Counted from the first letter of the stretch, positions 9,567 to 19,867 are shown. The stretch is 64,000 nt of DNA from Anodontia alba (GCA_964016985.1 OZ024826.1:66880023-66944022), one strand, 5' to 3'. The notes: generated by a model not told the origin, from the letters alone. Made by a program: numbers and translations.

Positions 9567-10789
9567 CTAACCGGCCATCTTCAGTGTCCAGCTCTGCATC
9601 CATGATGATGTAGAGATAGATGTTCAAAGCGCCGGCTGCCTCTGCTGTTTTTGTGATCTGGATTGTCACACCTTCCCCTATGCGGCGGCCATTGCCATGA
9701 AGCCGGTCATCATCGGTTGTCCTGAGGTCAAGCCACAGGGAGTATTTGCTTGTGAGAAATTCTCCCAGGGAGACGTCTGCCAGGGCCAGGTCTTTCGCCA
9801 CCACTGACACATTGCGGTGTCGCTTACTGCCGGGTGATGCTGCAAATAACTTCTTTGCCTCGTCCCACGTCTGGTAGGCACGCATTCCTTGACTGAAGAG
9901 TTGGCTGGGGACCCCCTCGATAGTGACCTCCACTTTTGTTATTTTGGGGTTATAGAAGGCCTCAGTGTGCCAGCAAAGAGCATCAGGATGCCCTTCATGC
10001 TGCGGGCGGGCACGTTGAGATGGATATTCCAGAGGGTGTCGCTCGTCTTTGCTGATTTTTCGGTACCGCAGTACCCGGTCATACAGGATCGCAAGGCGGC
10101 CTTTGTACTGGTTGTTGATCATTTGGGGCAGATCTGACCATGTCTAGACTGATGTTTTCAATGTCGTATGAGGCGTCGGCATCGCCTTTGGCTCACACGG
10201 CTGTAGTCGTTGAACGTTAGTTCATACTCGAGCCGGTCGCCCAGTGCACTCTGGTAGAATGGCATCTGGCTCTCGAGCAGCTCGAAGTCCCGTGGGATGT
10301 AGAAACGATTGCTGAAAGCATCAGCAATGGCTTTGTCAGCTGCAACAGACACATCATTATCTCCAGCATCCATTCGGATCCTCGTTGTGTTTCTGTTATT
10401 AGACGTATCAATGCCTTGGTACTGGTCATTTTCATCTCTGTGGCCGTCTTCCAGAGATCGAAGTAAGAAAGGAGGATGTCGCTGTCAACGATGGACAACA
10501 CCTTGTTGCTGGAATTTTTTACGGTCGTTTTTCTCACGATGACGCGGACAAGATTGGCGGCCACGGTCCGGTTGGCGTCGGTACTGTCCAGCGTCATTGT
10601 GAAGGCCAACCTCGCGGTCCCGGGGACAATCACATCGTCTTTGCCAAGGTTGGGAAACCGGATCAGCAGCTGCTGGCTCGGCCCAATAGTAGTCGGGTTG
10701 TGGGTGATGACCACGGATTTGCCGCACAACCTTGACTCTCGCGGAGGCGCCTATAAGGATCGCTTGCGTCCGAATTTGCGCGAAGCCAT
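9550..10789 (-). pseudogene. Major capsid protein (double jelly-roll type), mutated
   Basis: The Polinton major capsid protein, related to those of adintoviruses and virophages, would form the icosahedral shell. The start is the ATG at 10789 (MASRKFGRKRSL), followed by an in-frame TAG at 10751-10753. Further recognisable blocks are VVITHNPTTIGPSQQLLI, FPNLGKDDVIVPGTARLAF, FYIPRDFELLESQMPFYQSA, LEYELTFNDYSRV, MINNQYKGRLAILYDRVLRY, EAFYNPKITKVEVTIEGVP, VSLGEFLTSKYSLWLDLRTT and AGALNIYLYIIMDAEL. Frame changes lie near 10400 and 10140. A stretch at about 10050-9970 is shifted and then restored by compensating indels. The total of about 410 codons is within the family range. The neighbouring ATPase and the divergent gene at 10870 fit a capsid morphogenesis module. 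Confidence 0.8.
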
Positions 10790-10869
10790 CGTCTTTTTAA
10801 ATGGGTACGACAGTCTTCAAATGAGGTGCAGGTGTACAGTGCGCGCGAACATACAAACGTTTTAACGTG
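10790..10869. promoter_or_regulatory. Probable bidirectional promoter between divergent Polinton genes
   Basis: An 80-bp gap between the divergent starts at 10789 (-) and 10870 (+). It contains TTTTTAAA close to the capsid start and TTTTAAC next to the plus-strand start. No other sites can be supported from sequence alone. Confidence 0.3.
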
Positions 10870-12190
10870 ATGTCTTTCGAGCGTGAGATGGACTGGATGG
10901 GCCACGCAAGGGCGCCCATGGACACTGGCGATGATATCGAGGAAACTAGCTTTACCACTGGAACAGACGGCGATGATATAGTCAACCTCCCCGACGTCCC
11001 GCTGGTCCCCCCGCAGGAGGTCCAGTAACAGCTTGACGCGTCCGGGGACAGTATTCAGAGCATGCGAGATGATTTAAGCACTTGAGGACAAAAGAAGCGC
11101 CTGGTTGATACTTTCTACAACGAACTGTGCCTATACGTTGCGCCCAGGCAGAATCGACTATAGACAGTTTGGAATTGGCGACGACGGCAAAACGCTATAC
11201 TGGGAGCCCCCGGCGACGGCAAGAAGATCCGTATGACTACGACGAGGGGAGGATTCCGGTTTTAAGAACATTGACCAGAGAATATGGCAGAGGTGCCACA
11301 GATGCGCTGCGTGGGGCTCACGTACAAGTCGGGGAAGCAGCTACCTAAAGATCCGGAAAGAGATCGAAGCCTCCCCGCGCCCAACGGACATCGATAGCGC
11401 CGATCCAAAGGATTTTGTCTAACTTTGCCAAGGACGAGAGGCGCATGATCGACCGAGCCCTGCCGGCAGTTAGGGACGAGCCAGATGTCTCCGCGTGGCT
11501 ATTCGAAGCCGTTCGGGAGCTTAATGGGTTAAAAACTGCGGTGTCCGAGACGAATTGGCGAACAACCTGGCAAAGCTGTCAAAAACTAAAGATATTTGGC
11601 CCTGGAGCGCCGGAAATTGACGGAAACCGACGACCCCGGCGATCTGCAAAGGATTTGAGACCGAATCAGTCGACTTGAGGGTAAAAGAGAGGGGCAACGA
11701 AGCCCTCTCTGTAAACAGAGGAGCTCTCCGGTCGCAGGTTAGCCGAATCCGCGAGACGTTCCGGAGGCTCCTTTGCGAAGACACAACACTCCGCGAGTGG
11801 CTCCGTACCCTCTTTCGGGAGCAAGTATCATCATTGCGTCGATTCTAACGGCGCACGGGATGACCATCAGTACCATCGTCCTTGCGATCACCGAGGGAGG
11901 CGCGGCCGGCGCCCCGTCGCCGACTCCCAAGCCATCCGGCGGGGTGGAGTGGGTCAAAAAACACCTGCAGGCCCTCGGGTGGGTCCTTGCCAAAATTGCG
12001 GGCAAGGCTGCTGCCGCCCTGCATGGTATCATTGGCAGTCTTGTCTCCTGGCCCCTGAGTACGCTGGGGAAAGCAACTCTCTGGCTTGCCGAAAATCTTT
12101 GGGCCGCAGCGGTGCTTTCGGTGGGCCTGATCATCGCGGCCGTCCGTAGGGTAGCCGATCGCCGGGTATACCAGCAAAGCACCACTATGC
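10870..12190 (+). pseudogene. Polinton protein with acidic N-terminus and amphipathic/hydrophobic C-terminus
   Basis: From the ATG at 10870 the first 52 codons encode an acidic start (MSFEREMDWMGHARAPMDTG, then DDIEETSF) ending in TAA at 11026-11028. Decayed helical fragments follow in several frames (for example 11415-11678 and 11521-11770). The C-terminus is well preserved at 11930-12150: VEWVKKHLQALGWVLAKI, GKAAAALHGIIGSLVSWPL, TLWLAENLWAAAVLSVGLII. That part forms long amphipathic and hydrophobic helices ending in basic residues (VRRVADRR). Membrane interaction in the virion is an inference. It converges on the minus-strand gene ending at 12185. The exact 3' end is uncertain. Confidence 0.5.
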
Positions 12191-13238
12191 CGATGGCGAC
12201 CCCAGCAGTAACGAGGGCTGCTTTTTCTTCTTCATGGTCCTGTAGCGCGCAAGCTGTTGCTTGTTACTTTGTTGTTGTTCCTGTTGTTCCTTCGGAACGG
12301 GAACAGCAACAGCACCGCTCGTTGCTGGCGGCACGGCAGGTCCCCTGTGAACAGTCCCGGCTGGTGGGGCGACTCGTTTATACCTGGGTTGTGGCCGATA
12401 GCCGGGTCCTACCCGGCGATTATGACCGTTATTATAGCCCTGAAAGGTTCCCAAATGGAGCTCCATATCGCTCAGTGCTAAGTAGAGCCCGATCCCAAAG
12501 ACGAAGTCCAAGGGGGGGGGGGGGCGGTTTGATGCATACTGCAACGTTTTCTAGTAGCGTGCGATGCTCGCCGAGATGTCGACGGGAGAGGCAATGGCAT
12601 CTTCGACATTCGACAGAAATTGCTTCTGGGCGTCGAACCCCGTCCCGGCCTTGAGAATGATCGAGCGCGTCTGAGATTGTGCCCCCAGGATGGCCCAAAC
12701 ATACGTCCGTATGCTGTCGTTGAGGCCTTCCACGCCCGCTTTAGTGAAGCCGTTCGAGTTGTCGAGGATGAAAGTCGTCCAGGCTCGTGAGATGTCGCGG
12801 TTATGGCGGATGGCGTCCATCGGATGGTAAAACGGCCCCAGGGCTTGGTGCGAGTGGCGGTAGGCGCCCGACGGCTGGAAATAGGTCGAATAGCTTCCGA
12901 GCCCCTGGCACCCTCCGTCCAACCTGCCGCCAGTCAGTGTCAGGTGAAACTCCGAACTCGGTGCAGAGCCGCTCGTAGGCCCTGGAATCGTAAGCGTTCT
13001 CGTACCAGGAATGGGATTTGTCCCCAGGAAGGGTGACGCGCAACTCCTCGAGAAGGCGTCTAGTGGTGTACATAATGTGGAACCGATACAAGCCGGCAAG
13101 GAGAGGATCCTTGGCCTGAAGATGGTCCTCGAAGGAAACCCCGCATCTCGCGGAGGAGCACCAGATAACGAAGTTTATCTGGTATTGCCACCAATCGAAG
13201 GGAGTGCTTATCCAGTTGTGCCAAGCCTTATTTGCCAC
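12185..13238 (-). pseudogene. Unknown Polinton protein, about 350 codons, frameshifted
   Basis: Starts with MANKAWHNWISTPFDWWQYQ at 13238. Three consecutive segments in different frames follow one another without overlap in content: 13238-12930 (AGLYRFHIMYTTRRLLEEL, SWYENAYDSRAYERLC), 12930-12545 (GLGSYSTYFQPSGAYRHSHQ, ISRAWTTFILDNSNGFTKAG, TYVWAILGAQSQTRSIIL) and 12530-12185 (LDFVFGIGLYLALSDMEL, then a Gln/Glu/Lys-rich tail). The second junction coincides with a G12-13 run at about 12511-12524. It is aromatic-rich and soluble-looking. Its place among capsid genes suggests a structural or assembly role; I do not recognise a domain. Confidence 0.55.
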
Positions 13239-13454
13239 TGTAACGTCTCCAGTGATCGTGGGGGTGGGGGGGGGTGGGGATTGATAGTCAGCGAATATGT
13301 TGGGAAACGCGGAAGTGGCTTTTCTTGTGCATCGACCTTTATTTCTTGGTCGGCCAGAGGGAGATGCTTCTCTTTGAAATGGCCGCCCGCCCGATATTTG
13401 GCCTAGCTATTAAACGAAAATGCCTTATTGTCCATTGAGCATTGACGTGTCAAT
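13239..13454. promoter_or_regulatory. Divergent intergenic region with G-rich tract
   Basis: 216 bp between divergent starts at 13238 (-) and 13455 (+). It contains GGGGGTGGGGGGGGGTGGGG at about 13260-13279, which could fold into a G-quadruplex, and TTAAACGAAAATGCC further right. The promoter role is inferred from position only. Confidence 0.3.
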
Positions 13455-14121
13455 ATGTATATCACGCTTACCGGTATTCAAAACGGCGAACACGTCTATC
13501 TCGAACGGAACCTTCCGGTTTCTGCTGTTCCTCCGGAACACACGTCTGCGTGTCGCGCGCCGGAGGCCGCCCTCTGCGAACTGACGTACTACCACCGCTG
13601 GGAGAACATAAGTGCGGCCTTGGGAAATAACGAGGTGTTGACTGAAGATAGCACCACGTCGATATGGGATGGATATTACAACGTCTGTGAGTTGAACGAC
13701 GAGGTGTTCGAGCCTTTGGGTGTCGAACTCGGTTTGCATGCGCCAACCGGTCGCTTTCAGCTGTCTGCGAAGAAGCGTCTAGTCTTAAACAACCGGCTGG
13801 CCCAACTCTTGGGGTTCTCTCGAACCACATTCGTGCCCGGCAAAACATACATTGCAGACGAGCCACACAGGCTTGTTGTCCATCGGGAGATCTTAGTCCA
13901 CCTCACCGAGGTCAGTACGCCTTAGAACTTCCATAACGGTCGCCCCTCTACACTGCTTAGATCCGTCCCCGTCGAAAACGAGCGATGCGGAGGCGGTCGG
14001 ACCCTGTCTTGCAGTACAAAAGGTTGACGTTTGGTGCTACCCCACAGCTGACCCTTAATGTATTAGACGTAAACGGAGCAAGGATTACCTGGGCGCGACG
14101 CTGCATATCAGAAATGGGTGA
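13455..14121 (+). pseudogene. Candidate minor capsid (penton-like) protein of the Polinton
   Basis: From the ATG at 13455 (MYITLTGIQNGEHVYLERNL) the frame is open for 156 codons with a beta-rich character: LCELTYYHRWENIS, TTSIWDGYYNVCELNDE, GLHAPTGRFQLSAKKRLVL, FVPGKTYIADEPHRLVVHRE. A TAG at 13923-13925 is followed in frame by NFHNGRPSTLLRSVPVENER. After a shift comes KRLTFGATPQLTLNVLDVNG, and after another DYLGATLHIRNG ending with TGA at 14119-14121. Roughly 220 codons of mostly beta strands fits a single jelly-roll minor capsid protein, but this assignment is inference. One copy-specific insertion (about 13535-13575, SACRAPEAALCEL) may be present. Confidence 0.5.
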
Positions 14122-14892
14122 CGCAGGTGGCCCTGGGAGCGTCAGAAAATGCCATGGGGTGACTTTGGCCGACCTTGGAGACACCGAAGGGTTCTATGAT
14201 GATGGGGAAGAAGATCAGCTTTTCAGCTGGCTGATGGGATGTACAGACGAAAAAAGCTTCCCCAAGAGGAAAATGGGCCGCTGAAATTCGAAGAGTTGAG
14301 CAAAGTAGATGTTTCACATGCCACCCCCAAACGGGTTCATACTCTTGTTTGATGGGAAACAGTGCGGACCTCGTCCAGCAAACAGGATGGATTATTGACA
14401 TTAGAATTTCGTCTCCGTATATCGCGACAGGACAGCAGCATAAGGTTCGGAAGGTAGTAAATAGTGGTACCCGGCTGTGCTCTTACGTCCCTAAGACGAA
14501 AAACATCTTAATTTCTAAAAGCTATACGCTCAACACAAACAACACCCGGCAGGGAGTTTTAAAAATGGTCTCCGAATTCTCTCCAGTGGGAATCATCGGT
14601 CTAGAGGTTACAACCTCGACAATACTTCTCGAGATAGTCCTTGGGGGACTTTGTTGAGGTAATACCTGGCTTCAAACTTAAATGGACACGAACGCATGCT
14701 AATAAAGACGTTGGGGTCCATATAATAGTGCAGGAGACACCTCAAGTGCGGTTTACGCTTGGGGGCATCCAACATCAAAGCGATTACCGTCTATTGGATA
14801 TCATATTGGCCAAGTTGCTTTAAAAAGACTACGATTTACGCTTCAAGTCTCGGTTCATTTAAACTTACCAATCAGCAGTTAATAAGGTTACG
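14122..14892 (+). pseudogene. Decayed Polinton gene remnants
   Basis: Several short plus-strand frames suggest an eroded gene. One reads MYRRKKLPQEENGPLKFEEL then SKVDVSHATPKRVHTLV (about 14240-14350). Another is a 103-aa frame at 14349-14657. A third reads FKLKWTRTHANKDVGVHIIV (about 14670-14730). None matches a family I recognise and the original reading frame cannot be traced. The stretch is flanked by same-strand genes without an obvious promoter gap. Confidence 0.35.
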
Positions 14893-15500
14893 ATGGGCCT
14901 CTACCCGCCACTTGAGACCGGAGACAATCACCGTCTTCAGCATGTAACCGAAATCAAATCCCGTCTCGAAAAAGAACGAGACTTCAGAGCCTCACTGTAC
15001 AAGAAATACCGGCGCGGGGCTAACGTCGTAGACGGACTTGATACCGCGCTTTCGGTGGCCAGCGTGGGTTTGGCCGCTTCTGGCGTTGGACTCTTGTCAA
15101 CAATCATCGCGGTGCCTAGCGCCATCGGCATTCAAGCCGGAACGATTGTGTGTGGGTTGCTGGGAGCTGGCGGAAAATTTATAGGCCGGAAGCTTCAAAA
15201 AAGGGCAAGAATGCATGATCAGATCCGTGTCCTGGCTGAGTCAAAGATAAACACCATCGCAGACCGTATTTCGACCGCGCTGACAGCTGATAAGATATCT
15301 GATGAAGAGTTTCGCCTGATACTGTCCGAAGTAGACCAATCAGATGAAAGACGCGATTCGTGGGCGTCAGAAACAGGGCTTGTCCGAGGATGAAAAAAAA
15401 GGAGCTATTACGGCTTGCGAGAGACGAAGCGATGATGACAGCCCGTACCAAGCTGTTGGAAGAGCTCAACCAAGCTGGAGGCAATGGCACCTCTCAATAA
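14893..15500 (+). pseudogene. Polinton protein with two hydrophobic segments and coiled coil, two frameshifts
   Basis: From the ATG at 14893 (MGLYPPLETGDNHRLQHVTE) a basic helical region leads into hydrophobic segments (ALSVASVGLAASGVGLLSTI and AIGIQAGTIVCGLLGAGGK), then a charged helical tail (LAESKINTIADRIS, KISDEEFRLILSEV). One frame change near 15343 and one in an A8 run at about 15391-15398 separate the last 40 codons (KKELLRLARDEAMMTARTKL ... GNGTSQ), ending TAA at 15498-15500. The Gly/Ala-rich hydrophobic pair looks like a membrane hairpin. A virion-membrane role is possible; the family is unnamed to me. It is the best preserved gene of the right half. Confidence 0.6.
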
Positions 15501-15863
15501 ATATCTCGTGCTCGCAAGCTTAAAGAGCGCAGGCTGGTCAATGTGCTGGTCCAATCGCAAACCCCTTGCACCCAGTATTTAAGAGGCCTATGATTTTGCC
15601 CGAGCTCTTTGGTGAAAAGAGCATTTTTACCTCCATCCCACTCGTGAGTTACTCTTACCGGGAAATGTCTAAAGGGAGCAAGCAGGACCACAAAAAGCTC
15701 TTGCCATTAAAATCAATTCACCAGCAGACGACATTTATTAGCTAAAACTCAGCAAAAATGTGTGTAGTGTTTGCGTGTGTATGGTATGTACTAGCGCTAC
15801 TCTTAAACCTGTGCATGTATGTGCCCCTTGGAGCGCGAGAGATACCTGTAAATTTAATATATA
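15501..15863. other. Polinton right-side region without a supported gene
   Basis: Short frames exist on both strands, the longest being minus-strand 15494-15691, but none has family features or is well packed with neighbours. AT content rises towards the right. Confidence 0.4.
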
Positions 15864-16042
15864 TATACAGGGATGAGAATCTTCAGCTTTTTGGCAAATT
15901 TCAGCTTTTTTTTTTTTTTTTTTTTTTTTCGAATTTCCAAAACAGTGCAGATTCAGTCTGATCTGTTCAGATCTGGTGTTTTTAGAAGGGGGGTATAGGG
16001 ATTTCAGTTTTTTTTTTTCAAAATGATTCTCATCCCTGTATA
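15864..16042. mobile_element. MITE nested in the Polinton
   Basis: Perfect 18-bp terminal inverted repeats: TATACAGGGATGAGAATC at 15864-15881 and its reverse complement at 16025-16042. The interior contains a long poly-T (about 15904-15929) and no coding sequence. The CAGGGATGAG terminus is hAT-like, but an 8-bp target duplication is not evident (TATA is shared). It lies in the non-coding right part of the Polinton. Confidence 0.75.
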
Positions 16043-16210
16043 AACTTTACTTTGTTGTTGTGCAACACCGAGGCGGGAAACCAGCGGGGAACCAAATGCT
16101 ATTTTATATTCAAAGGAAAATCGATAATGAAAGTATATATATATATACTTCCTTGATACACAAAATGAGGGAATTAACACGATTAAGGTACGTTGCCTTT
16201 ATTATTATTA

Positions 16211-16385
16211 TCAGAAAGACGGTTTGTCTGGGAGGGGCTTGAGGACCACGAACTCGTCCCACCGACTACGGATCAGGGCCGAGAGGAAGTCGTATATCAC
16301 CCAAGGGGTCTCAAAGCGGCGGGCTATGCCGCTTTTGGCGGAGCCAAAGAACAAAACTGTGGGTGGGCTCTTAATCAACCGACAT
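16211..16385 (-). pseudogene. Small Polinton ORF inside the right terminus
   Basis: The minus strand encodes a continuous segment KSPPTVLFFGSAKSGIARRF, then ETPWVIYDFLSALIRSRWDE and FVVLKPLPDKPSF, ending TGA at 16211-16213. The aromatic/charged pattern looks like a real protein C-terminus. An ATG at 16385 (MSVD) is one base out of frame, so a single indel near 16372 may have detached the start. Function unknown. It would be transcribed leftward from next to the right terminal repeat, mirroring the position of the Cys-rich gene at the left end. Confidence 0.4.
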
Positions 16386-16441
16386 CGCGATGCCGCTGCT
16401 CCAGCTCCGAAGGAGCGGCGGTGCCAATGGCTTGCGAGATT

Positions 16442-16664
16442 GGTTGGGGGCCCGCCAGGAGGGTGGGGCGGGCCCAGTCTGCAACCTCAAGTTGCGTGCT
16501 GTGGGTGCCGATGGAGAGCGACCCCAAAAATTGCGACCGTTTGGCCAACAAAAAGTTGTGTAGCTGGCGGCCCTTCGGCCTACATAAATAATCGGCTGGG
16601 ACCTTATGCGCTTGCGCTATGGCTTGCCATATAAAAGTGGTCCAGAGCCCCCATCATGTATACT
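16442..16664. repeat. Polinton right terminal inverted repeat
   Basis: Reverse complement of 1855-2077 with about 16 differences. It ends ATCATGTATACT at 16664. The following bases GTTTTG do not match the left flank ACCAGT. Confidence 0.95.
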
Positions 16665-18330
16665 GTTTTGTTATTTATACAAAATGAGTGATTGGTTCAT
16701 TTCGAAACATTCACACAGACATGCCTGAGCAAAGTGTGTACACTCAGATTCATTATTTTGAATTATTCGTTTAAATGAATACATTTGTTACATCGAATGA
16801 ATTAACTCGTTATTTCGAATTTTCCATTATTTTGATTATTGATTTAAACGAGCAATTAACCCGTTTCATTATTTCGATTAATCAGTTTGTTTAAATTAGC
16901 CATTTCAAATTAATTCAGTATTTTCGCTTAGATCTGTATGTCCAAGAGTATAATATTTTTATGGTACTCATATTTGGTAGTTAAACTTCTGCTGTCAGTT
17001 CTTTTATGGTTTGGAGTGGTCCGTGTGGGCCGACCGCACGGCAGGGTGTTAACAGGCGCAGGTGTCGGTGCAGGGGACATGTTGTTTGGACACTGGTTTC
17101 CGCCGCATGTCCTCTGTCCTGGCTAGTGACATTGTGTGGTTGATACATGTGCCGTGTGGATACTACATAATCAGTGCTGTATTTGTTGATATTTAACCTA
17201 AACCGCTTTTGTATAGCTCTAGATAGGATTGGGTGTTTGGGGATTTTTTTTCGTGGCGGGAACCAGTGTTCAGTTGGGCCGCCTTGGTCTCGCGGTTCAA
17301 GTGAGAACCCTGAGCATGTGTTTTTCGGTGAGGGATGGGTAGGGGTAGCATTTGATTTTCACCGGATACCCACTCATATCTATAGCTCTGACGTGTGTAC
17401 TTGTGTCTCTTGTAATTCTGTATAGAATGGCAATGTTAATTTTAATAATTGATGTGTATATGTTGTTAACCATGATGAGATTATAATAAACTAATAAACA
17501 TTTATTTCAACGAATTAATTTATTCGAAATCGCGAATGAATGTATATAAGCGAACTATGACAGTGTGTTGTTTTATAACATAAAAAAGAAATCCTTGAAG
17601 TTTTTGAAAGTCATAAGGCGAAACGTCGGATAGACTAAATGAAAAATAAAGTTAATTCATTTTGGTGTTGTCTGCAACACAAAACTTTATAAAGGTTGCA
17701 TTCATTGCAAAGGAAGAAAGCTTTAATCCATAGCCTTTCATAGTCGGGTTGCACACCACGACAAATATTCCGTTTAATTCCATGATTTGTTTTATTGACG
17801 GACTGCTTTTACAGAAATGTATGCGATTAGTTTGAGAAAAAAAGGGGAAAAAAGAAGCAGTTAAAAAATACGTTTTCTTTTGAAATGCTTTTTGTCCGTG
17901 GGACAGTTTTCATATATGAGATTATGCATCAGTCTTTGAATACCGGTTAAAGAGGCAAAGCTTTAACCGTTATTTACAGATCGCGGATCGACGTCTACCA
18001 TCAATACGGAGTTAATTAATGAATACAGTTTGGAAAAACATAACTTTATTCTCCTTGGTAAATTTGTACAAAATGACAAGCCAGTTTGCATAGCGCATTT
18101 GCATGTAGTTCACAATTTAGAACTGAGAGTTCCTAAAACGTCTGAGTTTTCTGGACCAGACTAGCCGGTTTTGGTCCATCAAGCCTCATCAGCGTCTTTC
18201 ATGTGTTTTTCAGAAAGTTCCGGAATGAGCGCAATGATAACAAAAAAAAAACAAAAAAAAAAAAACAGAAAATAAACTACACTACAGTGCAGTACAAATG
18301 TTTACGGCAGCTACACGGCACCAACACAAG
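16665..18330. other. AT-rich host sequence, no gene seen
   Basis: Contains clusters of TTCGAAT/ATTCGTTTAAA-like words (16690-16920) and an otherwise featureless stretch. A motif ending GGCGAAACGTCGG near 17615 followed by AATAAAG resembles the 3' end of a retroelement, but I cannot assign it. Confidence 0.4.
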
Positions 18331-18339
18331 CTACACACA

Positions 18340-18344
18340 CACAT

Positions 18345-18392
<48 letters not shown>
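18340..18392. repeat. (CA)n microsatellite
   Basis: About 25 CA units; a poly-A tract lies 80 bp upstream (18241-18264). Confidence 0.95.
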
Positions 18393-18396
<4 letters not shown>

Positions 18397-19039
18397 GAAC
18401 ATTACATAATGTCTATCAACACAACATAATTTCACACCTTTGTATAAGTGTTGTAGCATTCCATACCTTTTCATCACCTCATAATAAGTGACCGACTATT
18501 GAAAGATGTAAATTGTAGTAGTTTCATACTTGGTACGACGGTGTCTAAATTTATCACTGTGATAGACAGTGTGAAACTCCCAATCACGAAAACATAATAT
18601 ATAATTTTGACCCCCTTAAACCCCATTTTTATATATCTCTTGATTTTTTCAGAATGCGGTATCAGTAAAAGGCAATGCCATAATGTCATGTTTGTATATC
18701 AAACAGCAGATTTTAGAATGTCTATAGTTTCTATAATCATTGTGAATTTATTGTCATTTTGACACAAAGTTCGAAAGGACAACATTCAATTGGAGATTGG
18801 AGGGGATGCGTAAAAACAACATTATTTTATGAGATTAAAATAGATTTTGGTCATTGAAAAGAAAAAGAAAGTATATTTTGATCATTGAAAAAAAAAAAAA
18901 AAAAAAAAAAAACTTTTGTGACTGAGTTTGGCCACCCCAAGTGATGATAATTTGGAAGCACGGATTCATATTACATTTACATGCCTTGGGCTAATAGCCA
19001 AACTATTTGGTGATGATAACTATTGTCTGTGATGAAAAT
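18393..19039. other. No gene seen
   Basis: AT-rich, with an A26 run at about 18888-18912. Confidence 0.5.
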
Positions 19040-19271
<232 letters not shown>

Positions 19272-19273
<2 letters not shown>

Positions 19274-19867
19274 GTATATATATAAAGTCACTATTAATGT
19301 CTTGTAAGAAACTTTAAATGTATCATTTCAGGTTTACCTCTATACATAGGCATTGAGATTATTTTAGCCAGTTTCGACGCGATATCGGAAGTTAACATGG
19401 TGAGTGAATTTTATATTTTATTCAAATCCACCCGGGTACAAGAAAATGCCTATAATGCAATATTATGCAAAAAAAAGCCAACGTCAATACCAGCTCCGCA
19501 TGCCTACGGTATCGTCATTTGTGCTAGAGAGATTTATATGATAATTTGTTCTTTGTATTTCGGAATATTTAGTATGTTTCGCCGATTATGTTAAAACATG
19601 AAACGTACGTGTTTCTAAAATCATTTTTTGGTTGATCAGGCATTTTGGAAGTATGCTATACTGAGGTATACTTTGTGTTGGCGGCGTTTTTAGACACTGG
19701 TTTTAAAAGTTGGAAAAAACACACTCGTATTTTGTTATTCTCAATATAAACTAGCTTAAGCTTACCCCCTCCCCCCCCCCACCCCCACCACCACCACCAG
19801 TAGTTTTCTGCTGCCCGGTCCAAGAGGGTTCTTCTGTAACAGTCGTAGTTCATCTTTGACTGAATAT
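19272..19867. other. No gene seen; poly-C tract
   Basis: Contains a C-rich run at about 19766-19798. No coding or RNA feature. Confidence 0.5.

Larger units (their letters stand above)
1855..16664. mobile_element. Polinton/Maverick element (decayed, endogenous adintovirus-like)
   Basis: The element is bounded by 223-bp terminal inverted repeats starting 5'-AGTATACATGAT. It encodes the diagnostic Polinton set: protein-primed family B DNA polymerase, RVE-type DDE integrase, FtsK/HerA-type ATPase and a double jelly-roll-type major capsid protein. The size of 14.8 kb falls in the usual 15-20 kb class. The interior is GC-rich against an AT-rich host, and its genes are packed with small gaps or overlaps in both orientations. 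Almost all frames carry frameshifts or stop codons, so this copy is inactive. The adenovirus-like cysteine protease found in many relatives was not recognised. No 6-bp target duplication is visible: the left flank is ACCAGT and the right flank GTTTTG. Confidence 0.95.

Noticed and set aside
16193..16634. Plus-strand frames of 130-136 codons at the Polinton right end
   Set aside because: They run through the terminal inverted repeat and oppose the more protein-like minus-strand segment; the left repeat yields similar meaningless frames.
1855..16664. Bacterial or phage origin for the GC-rich island
   Set aside because: The gene set (protein-primed polymerase, RVE integrase, double jelly-roll-type capsid, 223-bp inverted termini) is that of Polintons, and GC difference alone is no evidence for bacterial transfer.
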